From: Lysobacter defluvii IMMIB APB-9 = DSM 18482
GTDB taxonomy: Bacteria > Pseudomonadota > Gammaproteobacteria > Xanthomonadales > Xanthomonadaceae
Assembly: GCF_000423325.1 (NCBI RefSeq)
Contig: NZ_AUHT01000008.1
Span: 1 to 64,000 of the forward strand
Reading direction: 5' to 3'
Length of the DNA stretch: 64,000 nucleotides
The notes under the pieces were generated by a model. It searched no databases. It was not told the DNA's origin and saw only the letters and a program-made list of their open reading frames with translations. Below are positions 55,914 through 63,712 of the stretch, in pieces (the first letter of the stretch is position 1; each line of letters begins with the position of its first letter). Both the position numbers and the translations under genes were made by a program.

Positions 55914-56072
55914 CCCTTCTCCCGCCAGCCGGCCATCCCTTCTCCCGCTAGCGGGAGAAGGTGCCCGAAGGGCGGTTGAGGGCGGCTCTTGCTCTTCGTA
56001 AACAAGAGCAAAGGCAACAGCAACAGCAAAAGCCCCTCACCCCGACCCTCTCCCGTGAACGGGAGAGGGGGT
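55914..56072. repeat. cluster of REP-like palindromes between frmA and fghA
   Basis: Three related modules: a partial one (55914-55930), a full 46-base copy (55937-55982) matching 29799-29844 in reverse orientation with two differences, and a diverged hairpin (56045-56072, CCCTCTCCCGTGAACGGGAG). Between the second and third lies an inverted repeat, TTGCTCTT (55989-55996) and AAGAGCAA (56004-56011), followed by a GCAACA-rich run. Such elements inside an operon often stabilise the upstream mRNA. No coding sequence is seen. Confidence 0.8.
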
Positions 56073-56096
56073 AAATGCATAGGAGGTTTTTCACCC

Positions 56097-56927
56097 ATGG
56101 AACGAATCGAACGCCACGCCTGTTTCGGCGGTTGGCAGGACGTCTACCGGCACGAGTCGAAGGTGCTGGGCTGTGACATGACCGTCGGCGTGTACTTCCC
56201 GCCGCAGGCCGAGGAAGGTCCGTGCCCGGTGCTGTACTGGCTGTCGGGGCTGACCTGCAACGAGCAGAACTTCATCACCAAGGCCGGTGCGCAGCGCTAC
56301 GCCGCCGAGCACGGGCTGATCCTGGTCGCTCCGGACACCAGCCCGCGCGGGGACGACGTCGCCGACGACGAGGCCTACGACCTGGGCAAGGGCGCGGGCT
56401 TCTACGTCAACGCGACCCGGGAGCCGTGGTCCAGGCACTACCGGATGTACGACTACATCGTCGAGGAGCTGCCGGAGTGGGTCGAGTCCGACCCGGCGGC
56501 GAGCGATCGCCGTTCGATCAGCGGCCACTCGATGGGCGGCCACGGTGCGCTGGCGATCGCGCTGAAGAACCCCGGCCGCTACCGCAGTGTCTCGGCGTTC
56601 TCGCCGATCGTCGCGCCGACGCAGGTGCCCTGGGGCGAGAAGGCCTTCAGCGCCTACCTGGGTGATGATCGCGAGGCCTGGAAGCAGTACGACACCGTGG
56701 AGCTGGTCAAGAACGCCCGGGAGAAGCTGCCGCTGCTCATCGACCAGGGCGAGGACGACAACTTCCTGGCCGAGCAGCTGCGCCCGGAACTGCTGCGCGA
56801 GGCGTGCGACGCGGCGAAGCATCCGATCGAGCTGCGCATGCGCCCCGGCTACGATCACAGCTACTACTTCATTGCCAGCTTCATCGGCGAGCACATCGCC
56901 CACCACGCGCGCGCGCTGAAGGGCTGA
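56097..56927 (+). CDS. fghA: S-formylglutathione hydrolase
   Basis: 276 residues, an esterase D-type alpha/beta hydrolase. It splits S-formylglutathione to formate and glutathione after FrmA. Catalytic Ser in [11 protein letters not shown] (about 149), the Asp in [12 protein letters not shown] and the His in [26 protein letters not shown] is diagnostic. A perfect AGGAGG (56081-56086) fixes the ATG at 56097. The next gene begins after 3 bases. Confidence 0.97.
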   Translation: MERIERHACFGGWQDVYRHESKVLGCDMTVGVYFPPQAEEGPCPVLYWLSGLTCNEQNFITKAGAQRYAAEHGLILVAPDTSPRGDDVADDEAYDLGKGAGFYVNATREPWSRHYRMYDYIVEELPEWVESDPAASDRRSISGHSMGGHGALAIALKNPGRYRSVSAFSPIVAPTQVPWGEKAFSAYLGDDREAWKQYDTVELVKNAREKLPLLIDQGEDDNFLAEQLRPELLREACDAAKHPIELRMRPGYDHSYYFIASFIGEHIAHHARALKG

Positions 56928-56930
56928 TCC

Positions 56931-57368
56931 GTGCGCCTGTGGTCCCTGCATCCAGCCCACCTGGACCGGCAGGGACTCACGGCACTGTGGCGCGAGGGCC
57001 TGCTGGCGCGTGCGGTGCTGTCCGGCCGCACGCGCGGCTACCGCAACCATCCGCAGCTGGAGCGGTTCCGGGCGCAACCGGAGCCGCTTTCCTCGCTGGA
57101 TGCGTACCTGTCGGCCGTCGTCGACGAGGCGGCCGGCAGGGGCTACCGCTACGACCGCACCAAGCTGGCACCGGTGGGCACCGTCCCGTTGATCGAGGTG
57201 ACGGAAGGCCAGCTGGTCTTCGAATGGCAGCACCTGATGGCCAAGCTGGCGCGGCGCAGTCCGGACTGGCATGCGGCGCAGCAGGAGCGGTCCGTCCCGC
57301 GGTGCCACCCCTGCCTCACCGTAGTGCCTGGACCCGTGGCCGGCTGGGAGCGCGGCCAACACGGGTAA
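56931..57368 (+). CDS. pyrimidine dimer DNA glycosylase / endonuclease V family protein
   Basis: 145 residues starting MRLWSLHPAHLDRQGLTALW, then REGLLARAVLSG, TRGYRNHPQLERF and GYRYDRTKLAPV. This matches the bacterial branch of the T4 endonuclease V family, in which a base-proximal amine and a Glu (here about Glu22) remove cross-linked pyrimidines and nick the strand. The usual N-terminal Thr2 of T4 is Arg2 here, so the enzyme chemistry may differ. GTG start 3 bases after fghA, with no promoter between, puts it in the frm operon. Confidence 0.8.
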   Translation: MRLWSLHPAHLDRQGLTALWREGLLARAVLSGRTRGYRNHPQLERFRAQPEPLSSLDAYLSAVVDEAAGRGYRYDRTKLAPVGTVPLIEVTEGQLVFEWQHLMAKLARRSPDWHAAQQERSVPRCHPCLTVVPGPVAGWERGQHG

Positions 57369-57399
57369 GCTTGCCCCACCACACGAATGGGGGCGTGTC

Positions 57400-57834
57400 A
57401 TGGAACCGAACTCGGGGAAGGTGCCGGCCAGCGTCTGGATCGTCGGCGGACTGGCCGTGGTCTGGAACCTGCTCGGCGTCGCGGCCTTCGCGATGCAGCT
57501 GGCGATGCCGGCCGAAGCGTTGCAGGCGATGCCGCCGGAGCAGCGTGCGATCTACGAGGCCACGCCGGGCTGGATCTACCTGTTCTATGGGGTGGCCACC
57601 ATCGGCGGCGTGCTCGGCTCGCTGGGCCTGTTGCTGCGCCGGCGCTGGGCGGCGCCGGTTTACCTGGTCGCGCTGATCGGGCTGGTGCTGCAGGTGCTGG
57701 CCAGCTATGCGGTGACGCCCGCCTGGTCGGCCGGAGGCGCGGCGAGCCTCGGGTTCCCGGTGCTGCTGGTGGCGGTCGCCATTGCGCTGTGGCTGTTTGC
57801 CCGCCGCATGGCGGCGCGCGGGGTGTTGCGCTGA
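57400..57834 (+). CDS. four-helix membrane protein, unknown function
   Basis: 144 residues with four transmembrane helices (about 12-32, 58-80, 84-104, 117-136). The loop between helices 1 and 2 reads MPAEALQAMPPEQRAIYEA and the next segment TPGWIYLFYGVATIGGVLG, a pattern I have seen in small bacterial membrane proteins without known role. It lies 31 bases after the glycosylase gene on the same strand and ends before an intergenic palindrome. Confidence 0.7.
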   Translation: MEPNSGKVPASVWIVGGLAVVWNLLGVAAFAMQLAMPAEALQAMPPEQRAIYEATPGWIYLFYGVATIGGVLGSLGLLLRRRWAAPVYLVALIGLVLQVLASYAVTPAWSAGGAASLGFPVLLVAVAIALWLFARRMAARGVLR

Positions 57835-57851
57835 CGGGTTCGCCGGGGTCC

Positions 57852-57879
57852 GGCGCAATACGCCGTTGGCTATTGCGCC
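57852..57879. repeat. intergenic palindrome GGCGCAATA ... TATTGCGCC
   Basis: Perfect 9-bp arms (57852-57860 and 57871-57879) with a 10-base loop, between two convergent genes. It differs from the REP family at 29799 and 55937. Short repeats of this form occur widely between genes in xanthomonads. Confidence 0.65.
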
Positions 57880-58557
57880 CTACGGTGGGGCCAGTCGGAA
57901 ATCAGTGAAGGCGAAGCGGTTGTCGCGCAGGACGGTCTGGCCCTGCTCCACCCGCAGCGGCTGCTGGAACATGGGACCGTCGGTCACCAAGGTGTGGAAC
58001 TCGCCGTCCTCGCCGCAGGGGTCGCAGCCTTCCGGCAGGTCGGCCAGCAGGGAGGCGTCGAAGCGGCGTCCCGCGTAGCGCGCATCCAGCTGGGCGGTGT
58101 CGACGCAGCACAGGCGCGGTTGCAGCCCGCCCTCGATCATCGCGCGCGCGAGCTGGCGGGTGTCGGCGCCGAACAGCGGGGTGGTGATCTTCCAGCCATG
58201 CCGCTGGCACAGGGCTTCGCGCCAGGCGCGCACGTCGGCGAGCTTGAGGTCGCCGTAGGCGATCGTGTCGAGTCCGGGCCAGCGCGCTCGGGCTTCCCGC
58301 AGGGTTTCCGCGAAAGCGGCCTCGTAAGCGTCGTTGTCGGCGCCGGCGCGGATGGCCGACTCGAGCAGTGGCAGCCCGACGGCCGCGGCCTGGGCATGCA
58401 GCACGTCGCGGCGGATGCCGTGCATGGCGACGCGGTCGTGGTCCGCGGTCACGGTGGTGAGCAGGCCGACGACGCGGACATCGGTGCGTGCGCGCAGCTG
58501 GTACAGGGTCCAGGCGGCATCCTTGCCGCCGCTCCAGGCCAGGAGGATCTCGGTCAT
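57880..58557 (-). CDS. Dph6-related ATP-binding (PP-loop) protein
   Basis: 225 residues. The N-terminal PP-loop is AWSGGKDAAW (residues 8-17). The middle has IAYGDLKLADVRAWREAL and the end CDPCGEDGEFHTLV, the marks of the diphthine-ammonia ligase family. In bacteria no diphthamide exists, so the role is not known; an amide-forming or adenylating step is possible. It converges on the membrane protein gene. Confidence 0.85.
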   Translation of the reverse strand: MTEILLAWSGGKDAAWTLYQLRARTDVRVVGLLTTVTADHDRVAMHGIRRDVLHAQAAAVGLPLLESAIRAGADNDAYEAAFAETLREARARWPGLDTIAYGDLKLADVRAWREALCQRHGWKITTPLFGADTRQLARAMIEGGLQPRLCCVDTAQLDARYAGRRFDASLLADLPEGCDPCGEDGEFHTLVTDGPMFQQPLRVEQGQTVLRDNRFAFTDFRLAPP

Positions 58558-58589
58558 CGGGGGATTGTGCCTGCGCGGCGCTTGTCGAC

Positions 58590-58605
58590 GCCCGCGTGCG
58601 CGGGC
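58590..58605. repeat. short dispersed palindrome (GCCCGCG/CGCGGGC)
   Basis: GCCCGCG TG CGCGGGC (58590-58605) followed by ATGACGG. This matches a type of small intergenic repeat common in proteobacterial genomes. It lies just after the stop of the DUF-like gene at 58620. Confidence 0.5.
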
Positions 58606-58619
58606 ATGACGGAGGGCGG

Positions 58620-58964
58620 TCAGGCGGCGGTGACGTTGCGTAGCTCCCAGGCGCTGCCGGCCAGCCAGCGCAGGCGCTGCTGGAGCAGCTGGCCGGGCAG
58701 GGTGGTGGTGGCGATCAGCTCCACCCGCAGGTCGTCCTGCCGGCCGGTGACCGTCGCATCCGGGTCGGTGGCGCCCAGCGCCGGGTCGACCTCGTCCGGC
58801 TCGTCCTGCTTGGCCAGCCAGTGGCCGAACAGCGTGTCGCTCCGGAGCGCCTGTTCCAGCTCCTGCGCGAATCCCTCCGCGCTGACGGCGGTGAACGACA
58901 GTCCGGGATCGGAGCCCCGCGCGAGCTTGGCGTCGGGCAGATGGATGTAATAGCGCGTACCCAT
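58620..58964 (-). CDS. hypothetical protein, unknown function
   Basis: 114 residues beginning MGTRYYIHLPDAKLARG. No signal peptide or membrane helix; a mixed alpha/beta composition with VSAEGFAQELEQALRSD and LRVELIATTTLPGQLLQQRL. It has acidic runs in the middle (DEPDEVDPALGA). GGAGG lies 6 bases before the ATG. It seems confined to xanthomonad-type genomes, and I recognise no domain. It could be a small regulatory or redox-unrelated cytoplasmic protein; nothing in the sequence decides this. Confidence 0.6.
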   Translation of the reverse strand: MGTRYYIHLPDAKLARGSDPGLSFTAVSAEGFAQELEQALRSDTLFGHWLAKQDEPDEVDPALGATDPDATVTGRQDDLRVELIATTTLPGQLLQQRLRWLAGSAWELRNVTAA

Positions 58965-59020
58965 GTCGGCCTCCTGTGGTCGCGTACAGGGTAGGCCCGG
59001 TCCGCGACGCTGAATGTGAA

Positions 59021-59054
59021 CAGGGCCGCCCCGGCGGGGCGGCCCTGCTGTTTT
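59021..59054. terminator. strong hairpin after the amidohydrolase gene
   Basis: CAGGGCCGCCCC (59021-59032) pairs perfectly with 59036-59047 across a GGC loop. On the plus strand it is followed by CTGTTTT, on the minus strand by TTCACATTC. It lies 29 bases after the amidohydrolase stop and upstream of the small minus-strand gene, so it ends the former. Confidence 0.7.
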
Positions 59055-59076
59055 CACTTCCCGGAGCCGGCCTGGA

Positions 59077-62000
59077 TCACTCCAGGTGCAACCAGTGCTG
59101 GTGCGACTTCGGGCAATGCCCGACGCCGGTCGGGCCGAACTCGGCGCCGAACTGCCGCCCGCTGCCATGGTGCTGCCAGTAGAAGGTCGGGGCCGGCACT
59201 TCGCGGTTGCCGATCTCGGCCATGTCGGCGTCGACGTCGAACAGGCGCCCGTCGACCATCACGTAGCGGGTGTCGGCGGTGTTGCGGATGTTCTCGAGTG
59301 GGTTGGAGTCCAGCACCACCAGGTCCGCCTGCTTGCCCACCTCCAGCGAGCCGAGGTCACCGGCCAGGCCGATGTAGTCCGCGCCGTCGATGGTGAACGC
59401 ACGCAGCGCCTCGAACTCGTCGAAGCCGCCCTGCGCCAGCATCCACGCCTCCCAGTGCGGGCTCAGGCCCTGCAGCTGGCCGTGGCCGCCGACCTGGATC
59501 TTCACTCCGGCGTCGCGCAGCACCTTGGCGGCCCTGGCCACCTCGATGTGCCAGTAGTCCCACTCCGGCGCGGTCTCGCGGCGGATGCTGCGCGCGTCCA
59601 GGGTCTCGCGCGGGAAGAAGCGGTTGAGCTTCGGGTCCTCCCAGACGTTGTCGCGGGCGTACCACCAGTACTCGCCCGACAGGCCGCCGTAGTTCACCAC
59701 CAGGGTCGGCGTGTTGCGCACGTCGGTCTGCGACCACAGCCCGACCACGTCCTTGTACAGGGGCGCGACCGGGATGTTGTGCTCGATGCCGGTGGCGCCG
59801 TCGAGCACCATGGTCATGTTGTGGTGGAAGGTCGAACCGCCTTCCTCGACCACCAGCATCCCCAGCTCGCGCGCGGCGGTGTTGATCTGCTGGCGCTGGT
59901 TGCGGCGCGGCTGGTTGTAGCTCTTGACCGAGAACGCGCCGTTGGCCTGCATGCGCCGCAGGTGGCTGCGGGCATCGTCGAGCGAATCGACCTCGGCGCG
60001 CGAGCCGCCGTCGGCGCCGTACAGGATGGTGCCGGTGGAGAACACGCGCGGGCCGACCATCCTCCCGGCCTTCTGCAGCTCGGCCTCGGAGAACACGAAC
60101 TCGGTCGTGGCCGACGGGTCGTGCAGGGTGGTGATGCCGAAGGCGAGGTTGGCGTAGTAGGCCCAGTTCTGCTGCGGCACCACGCCACGGCCGAAGTGCG
60201 AGGCATGGGCGTGCACGTCGATGTAGCCCGGCACGATGGTCTTGCCGCTGGCGTCGATCACGTTGGCGCCGGCCGGCACCTCGACGCTGCCCGACGGCCC
60301 GACCGCGGCGATGGTGTCGCCGCGCAGGACGATGGTGCCGTCCTCGATCACCTCGCGGGTGTTCTCGGCATCGCGCATGGTGATGATCCGCGCGTTGGTG
60401 AAGGCGACCACCTCGCGCGGCGCGTCCACGTCCACCGTCAACCCGACCGGCACGCCGCCGCCGTGCACCGGTTCGGCGATGTCGGCGCCGCCGGCGAGGA
60501 AGTCGAAGCTCTCGTCCAGACGGCGCGAGTGGTAGCGGTCGCCGACCATCCAGTGCAGCGACTTCGAGTCCGCCGCCCAGTGCAGGTAGCTGCCGACGTC
60601 GGCGCTGACGCGCGCCACGGGGATCGCATTGGTCTCGCGGCTGAGCTCGACCGGCTTGCCGGTATGCACCATCGGGGCGACGTAGGCATTGAACAGCTCG
60701 GTGAAGGCGACCCACTTGCCGTCCGGGCTCACCTGCACCGAGTCGACGTACTTCAGGTCGAACAGCTCGCGCGGATCCTCGCCGTGCAGGCCCACCGACA
60801 TCAGCTTCTTCTCCATGCCGCCGCCGGCCAGGTACAGCACGCGGCTGCCGTCGGCGCTGAACTGCGGCGACTGGCCTTCGTCGGACACCTTGACCGGCTC
60901 GCCACCGGAGGCGGGCACCACGTAGATGCCGCGGTCACCCGACCACAGGCTGCCGGTCAGGCTGCTGCCGCCCGAGCGCGCGTACACCACCCGCTTGCCG
61001 TCCGGAGAGAAGCGCGGGTGGTAGTAGAAGCCCGGCTCCCGGGTGAGCTTGCGCCCGGCCGAGCTGCCGCTGGCGCTGCGCACGTGGATCGCGCCCAGGC
61101 CCTCGTCGCTCCAGGTGGTGTAGAGCATCTGCCGGCCGTCGGGGCTGAAGCTGGGCTCGTACTCGTAGACGCCCTCGCTGCCGGTCAGGCGGCGCGGCTC
61201 GCCGTTCGGAAGCGACTTGCGCCAGAGCGTGCCCAGCGCGTGGAACACCATCGAGCTGCCGTCTGCGGAGGTCGCGACGTCGCGGATCATCTGCGGTGCG
61301 AACTTGCCCTCGTCGACGCTGCGCTCGAATCGCAGCGGCTCGATGACCTTCTGGTCGACCTGCGCGGTGAAGGGGATCCGGCTGGCCTCGCCGCTGCCCA
61401 TGTCGATGCGCCAGATGCCGCCCTGCGCCCAGACCACGACCGACTTCGAGTCCGGCGTCCAGCCAAAGCCGGTGTACGGCCCGAAGATCGACCAGGCCTC
61501 CTGCTGGTCGTGCGCCAGGCCGTCCCACACCGGGCGGACCTGGCCGCTGGCGAGGTCCAGGGTGTGCAGCACCGACTTCTCGCGCACGCGCTTCACGAAC
61601 GCCAGCAACTTGCCGTCGGGCGAGGGCACCGGGCGCACCGCGCCGCCGGGGCTCGCGACCAGGGTCTCGATCTCGCCGGTCTGGCGGTCCAGGCGCTTGA
61701 TGGCGTAGATCACGCCATGGGGGTTGCGGTTGTACTCGAAGGTCGGGCCGGGGCTCACGTCCTGGGAGAAGTAGACGTAGCGGCCATCCGGCGACACCGA
61801 CGGCTCGCCCAGGTCCTGCTGCTCGTTCTTCTTCTCGACCAGCTGCAGGCCCTTGCCGCCACCGGAGGCGTGGTACATCCACAGCTCGCCGGCGCCCAGC
61901 GAGCGGCGCGAGGTGAAGTGCTTGCGGCCGATCAGGAACTCGCCGTCGGGGGTCCAGGCCGGGGTGTTGAGCAGGCGGTAGTCCTCGTCGCTGACCTGTA

Positions 62001-62520
62001 CCGGGTCGGAGCCGTCCGCGGCGATGGTCCACAGGTTGTTGCCGCCGTCGCGGTCGGAGGTGAAGGCGATGCGGCTGCCGTCGGGCGACCAGCGCGGCTG
62101 GATGTCCCAGGCCATGCCCGAGGTGATGCGGGTGGCGTCGCCGCCCGTGATCGGCATCCGGTACAGGTCGCCCAGCAGCGAGAAGACGATCTCACGCCCA
62201 TCCGGGGAGACGTCCACGTCCATCCAGGTGCCTTCGTCGGTCTGGAAGGCGACGGTCTTGGACGGGCCGGGCGGGTTGTCGACGTCCCAGTCGCCGGCGT
62301 CGGCCTTGCCATCGCGCTTGGCCTGTCCCGCGGCGCTGTCGAGCGGAACCTCCGAGGGATCCACCGCGACCGGGTCCAGCTGGTCCTGTTCCAGCTCGGC
62401 GTCCTGCGTGGCGTCGTCCTGCGGCACGGGCGGAGGTGCCGGGTCCTGGGCGGCGACGGGCAGGGCGAAGGTGGCGGTCAGGGCGCTGGACAGCGCCAGC
62501 ACGAGCAGGCGTCGGGTCAT
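59077..62520 (-). CDS. exported TolB-propeller / amidohydrolase fusion protein
   Basis: 1147 residues. Signal peptide (to VAAQ, about 25) and acidic linker; then a WD40/TolB-type propeller (about 85-640) with repeats such as SPDGREIVFSLLGDLYRMP, RWSPDGSRIAFTSDRDGG and FSPDGRQMLYTTWSDEG. The C-terminal amidohydrolase (about 690-1130) has the metal motif IDVHAHASH, a Lys/His-bearing region (AFSVKSYNQPRR), further His (TFHHNM; VGGHGQL) and the end LGSLEVGKQADLVVLDSNPL. The chain probably hydrolyses a small cyclic or peptide substrate in the periplasm. ATG 62520 gives the cleanest signal; GTG 62529 is the alternative. Confidence 0.9.
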   Translation of the reverse strand: MTRRLLVLALSSALTATFALPVAAQDPAPPPVPQDDATQDAELEQDQLDPVAVDPSEVPLDSAAGQAKRDGKADAGDWDVDNPPGPSKTVAFQTDEGTWMDVDVSPDGREIVFSLLGDLYRMPITGGDATRITSGMAWDIQPRWSPDGSRIAFTSDRDGGNNLWTIAADGSDPVQVSDEDYRLLNTPAWTPDGEFLIGRKHFTSRRSLGAGELWMYHASGGGKGLQLVEKKNEQQDLGEPSVSPDGRYVYFSQDVSPGPTFEYNRNPHGVIYAIKRLDRQTGEIETLVASPGGAVRPVPSPDGKLLAFVKRVREKSVLHTLDLASGQVRPVWDGLAHDQQEAWSIFGPYTGFGWTPDSKSVVVWAQGGIWRIDMGSGEASRIPFTAQVDQKVIEPLRFERSVDEGKFAPQMIRDVATSADGSSMVFHALGTLWRKSLPNGEPRRLTGSEGVYEYEPSFSPDGRQMLYTTWSDEGLGAIHVRSASGSSAGRKLTREPGFYYHPRFSPDGKRVVYARSGGSSLTGSLWSGDRGIYVVPASGGEPVKVSDEGQSPQFSADGSRVLYLAGGGMEKKLMSVGLHGEDPRELFDLKYVDSVQVSPDGKWVAFTELFNAYVAPMVHTGKPVELSRETNAIPVARVSADVGSYLHWAADSKSLHWMVGDRYHSRRLDESFDFLAGGADIAEPVHGGGVPVGLTVDVDAPREVVAFTNARIITMRDAENTREVIEDGTIVLRGDTIAAVGPSGSVEVPAGANVIDASGKTIVPGYIDVHAHASHFGRGVVPQQNWAYYANLAFGITTLHDPSATTEFVFSEAELQKAGRMVGPRVFSTGTILYGADGGSRAEVDSLDDARSHLRRMQANGAFSVKSYNQPRRNQRQQINTAARELGMLVVEEGGSTFHHNMTMVLDGATGIEHNIPVAPLYKDVVGLWSQTDVRNTPTLVVNYGGLSGEYWWYARDNVWEDPKLNRFFPRETLDARSIRRETAPEWDYWHIEVARAAKVLRDAGVKIQVGGHGQLQGLSPHWEAWMLAQGGFDEFEALRAFTIDGADYIGLAGDLGSLEVGKQADLVVLDSNPLENIRNTADTRYVMVDGRLFDVDADMAEIGNREVPAPTFYWQHHGSGRQFGAEFGPTGVGHCPKSHQHWLHLE

Positions 62521-62626
62521 GGAAGGCACAAGGTGACGGGTAAGCCCTGCAGCCTAGCCCGCCGGCCCGCCGCGCCGCACAGGCGCAAAGTCCCGGAAGG
62601 CTTGCCGAAGCTGGCGGGTTGCACCC

Positions 62627-63571
62627 TCAGCCGAAGCGCGCATTCCCCTCGGCAGCGAAGCCGACCGCGAGCGCGCCCTTGCCGACGTTCACCATCCCGG
62701 TCAGGCTCATTACGCTCTCGAACAGTTCGATGCCGTGCTCCTCGCAGGCCGCGCGCAGGGCGCCGTAGCCGGGCAGCGCATGCAGCTCGTCCAGCGCGCC
62801 GCCGTAGCTCAGGCACACGGTGGGGGTCATCAGCCCTTCGCGGATGCGCCGGCCGGTGTACTCGAACAGCTTCCCCACTGCCGCATCCAGGCCCTTGAGC
62901 TTGGCCACCGGCCCGGTCTCGCCGCGGTGGCAGTGGAGTACCGGCTTGATGTCCAGTGCGGTGCCCAGGGTGGCACTGAGCAGGCTGACGCTGCGGTCCC
63001 CGCGCGAGCGGGTGCGGGCGCGCAGGTACTGCAGGTCGGGCGGCACCAGGTAGGCGTGCGTGTGCAGGGCCAGTTGCTCCAGGCGCTCCCGGATGGCGCC
63101 GGGGGTGCTACCCGCCGCCCGCAGGCGCACCGCCTCCACCGCGGTGATGCCCTGGCCGGCGAACACCGACTGGGTGTCGATCAGCCGCAGCGCGAACGGC
63201 GTGTTGTTGCCGCTGGCGGCGCGCACCGGACGGTACTCGCTGAGGATGGCGAAGCTCGCCTGCCGGGCGTTCTCGTGGATCTGGCTGCGCGTGCGGGTGA
63301 TCGTCATGCACAGCACGTAGTCGTAGTCGATGACCAGCCGCTCCAGGAACAGCCGGCTGATCTGCTCCACGCTGTAGGGCGTGGTCTCCGCCCCGGCGCC
63401 GCCGTCGGCGACATGGGCGTGGAGGAAGCGCAGGGTCGCCTCCGGGTTGCGTTCGTCGGCCAGGATCGCGTCACCGATCCGCACCGTGGTCGGCAGGACC
63501 ACGATGCCGTGCTCCTCCAGGTAGTCCAGCGGCAGGTCGCACGCCGAGTCGACGACGAGTCCGATGCGCAT
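62627..63571 (-). CDS. DegV family fatty-acid-binding protein
   Basis: 314 residues. It starts MRIGLVVDSACDLPLDYLEE, the DegV phosphate/fatty-acid site, with TTPYSVEQISRLF and YVLCMTITRTRSQIHENA in the N-domain and VCLSYGGALDE and SLTGMVNVGKGALAVGF in the C-domain. DegV proteins bind fatty acids; some (FakB) serve a fatty acid kinase. ATG 63571 is used; ATG 63583 (MGVVMRIG), preceded by AGGA, is also good. It lies between two amidohydrolase genes on the same strand. Confidence 0.9.
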   Translation of the reverse strand: MRIGLVVDSACDLPLDYLEEHGIVVLPTTVRIGDAILADERNPEATLRFLHAHVADGGAGAETTPYSVEQISRLFLERLVIDYDYVLCMTITRTRSQIHENARQASFAILSEYRPVRAASGNNTPFALRLIDTQSVFAGQGITAVEAVRLRAAGSTPGAIRERLEQLALHTHAYLVPPDLQYLRARTRSRGDRSVSLLSATLGTALDIKPVLHCHRGETGPVAKLKGLDAAVGKLFEYTGRRIREGLMTPTVCLSYGGALDELHALPGYGALRAACEEHGIELFESVMSLTGMVNVGKGALAVGFAAEGNARFG

Positions 63572-63677
63572 CACCACCCCCATGCCGACGGTCCTGTGCG
63601 CCACAGCATATAGCTGCCGTGACCGCCGTCGCATCCGGGGGCGGGATGCCCGCCCTTGGACGTGGGCCGCGCCGCAA

Positions 63678-63702
63678 GCCGCACCCGGGAGCCGGGTGCG
63701 GC
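63678..63702. repeat. hairpin between the DegV gene and the partial amidohydrolase gene
   Basis: GCCGCACCCGG (63678-63688) and its complement (63692-63702) with a GAG loop. It lies 11 bases after the stop of the partial gene. No T-run follows on the minus strand, so termination is only possible. Confidence 0.5.
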
Positions 63703-63712
63703 ACGCAAGCAC

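Noticed and set aside
59086-62898. 1270-codon plus-strand ORF opposite the amidohydrolase fusion
   Set aside because: Extends past both ends of the real gene and shows no family motif; a shadow of codon bias.
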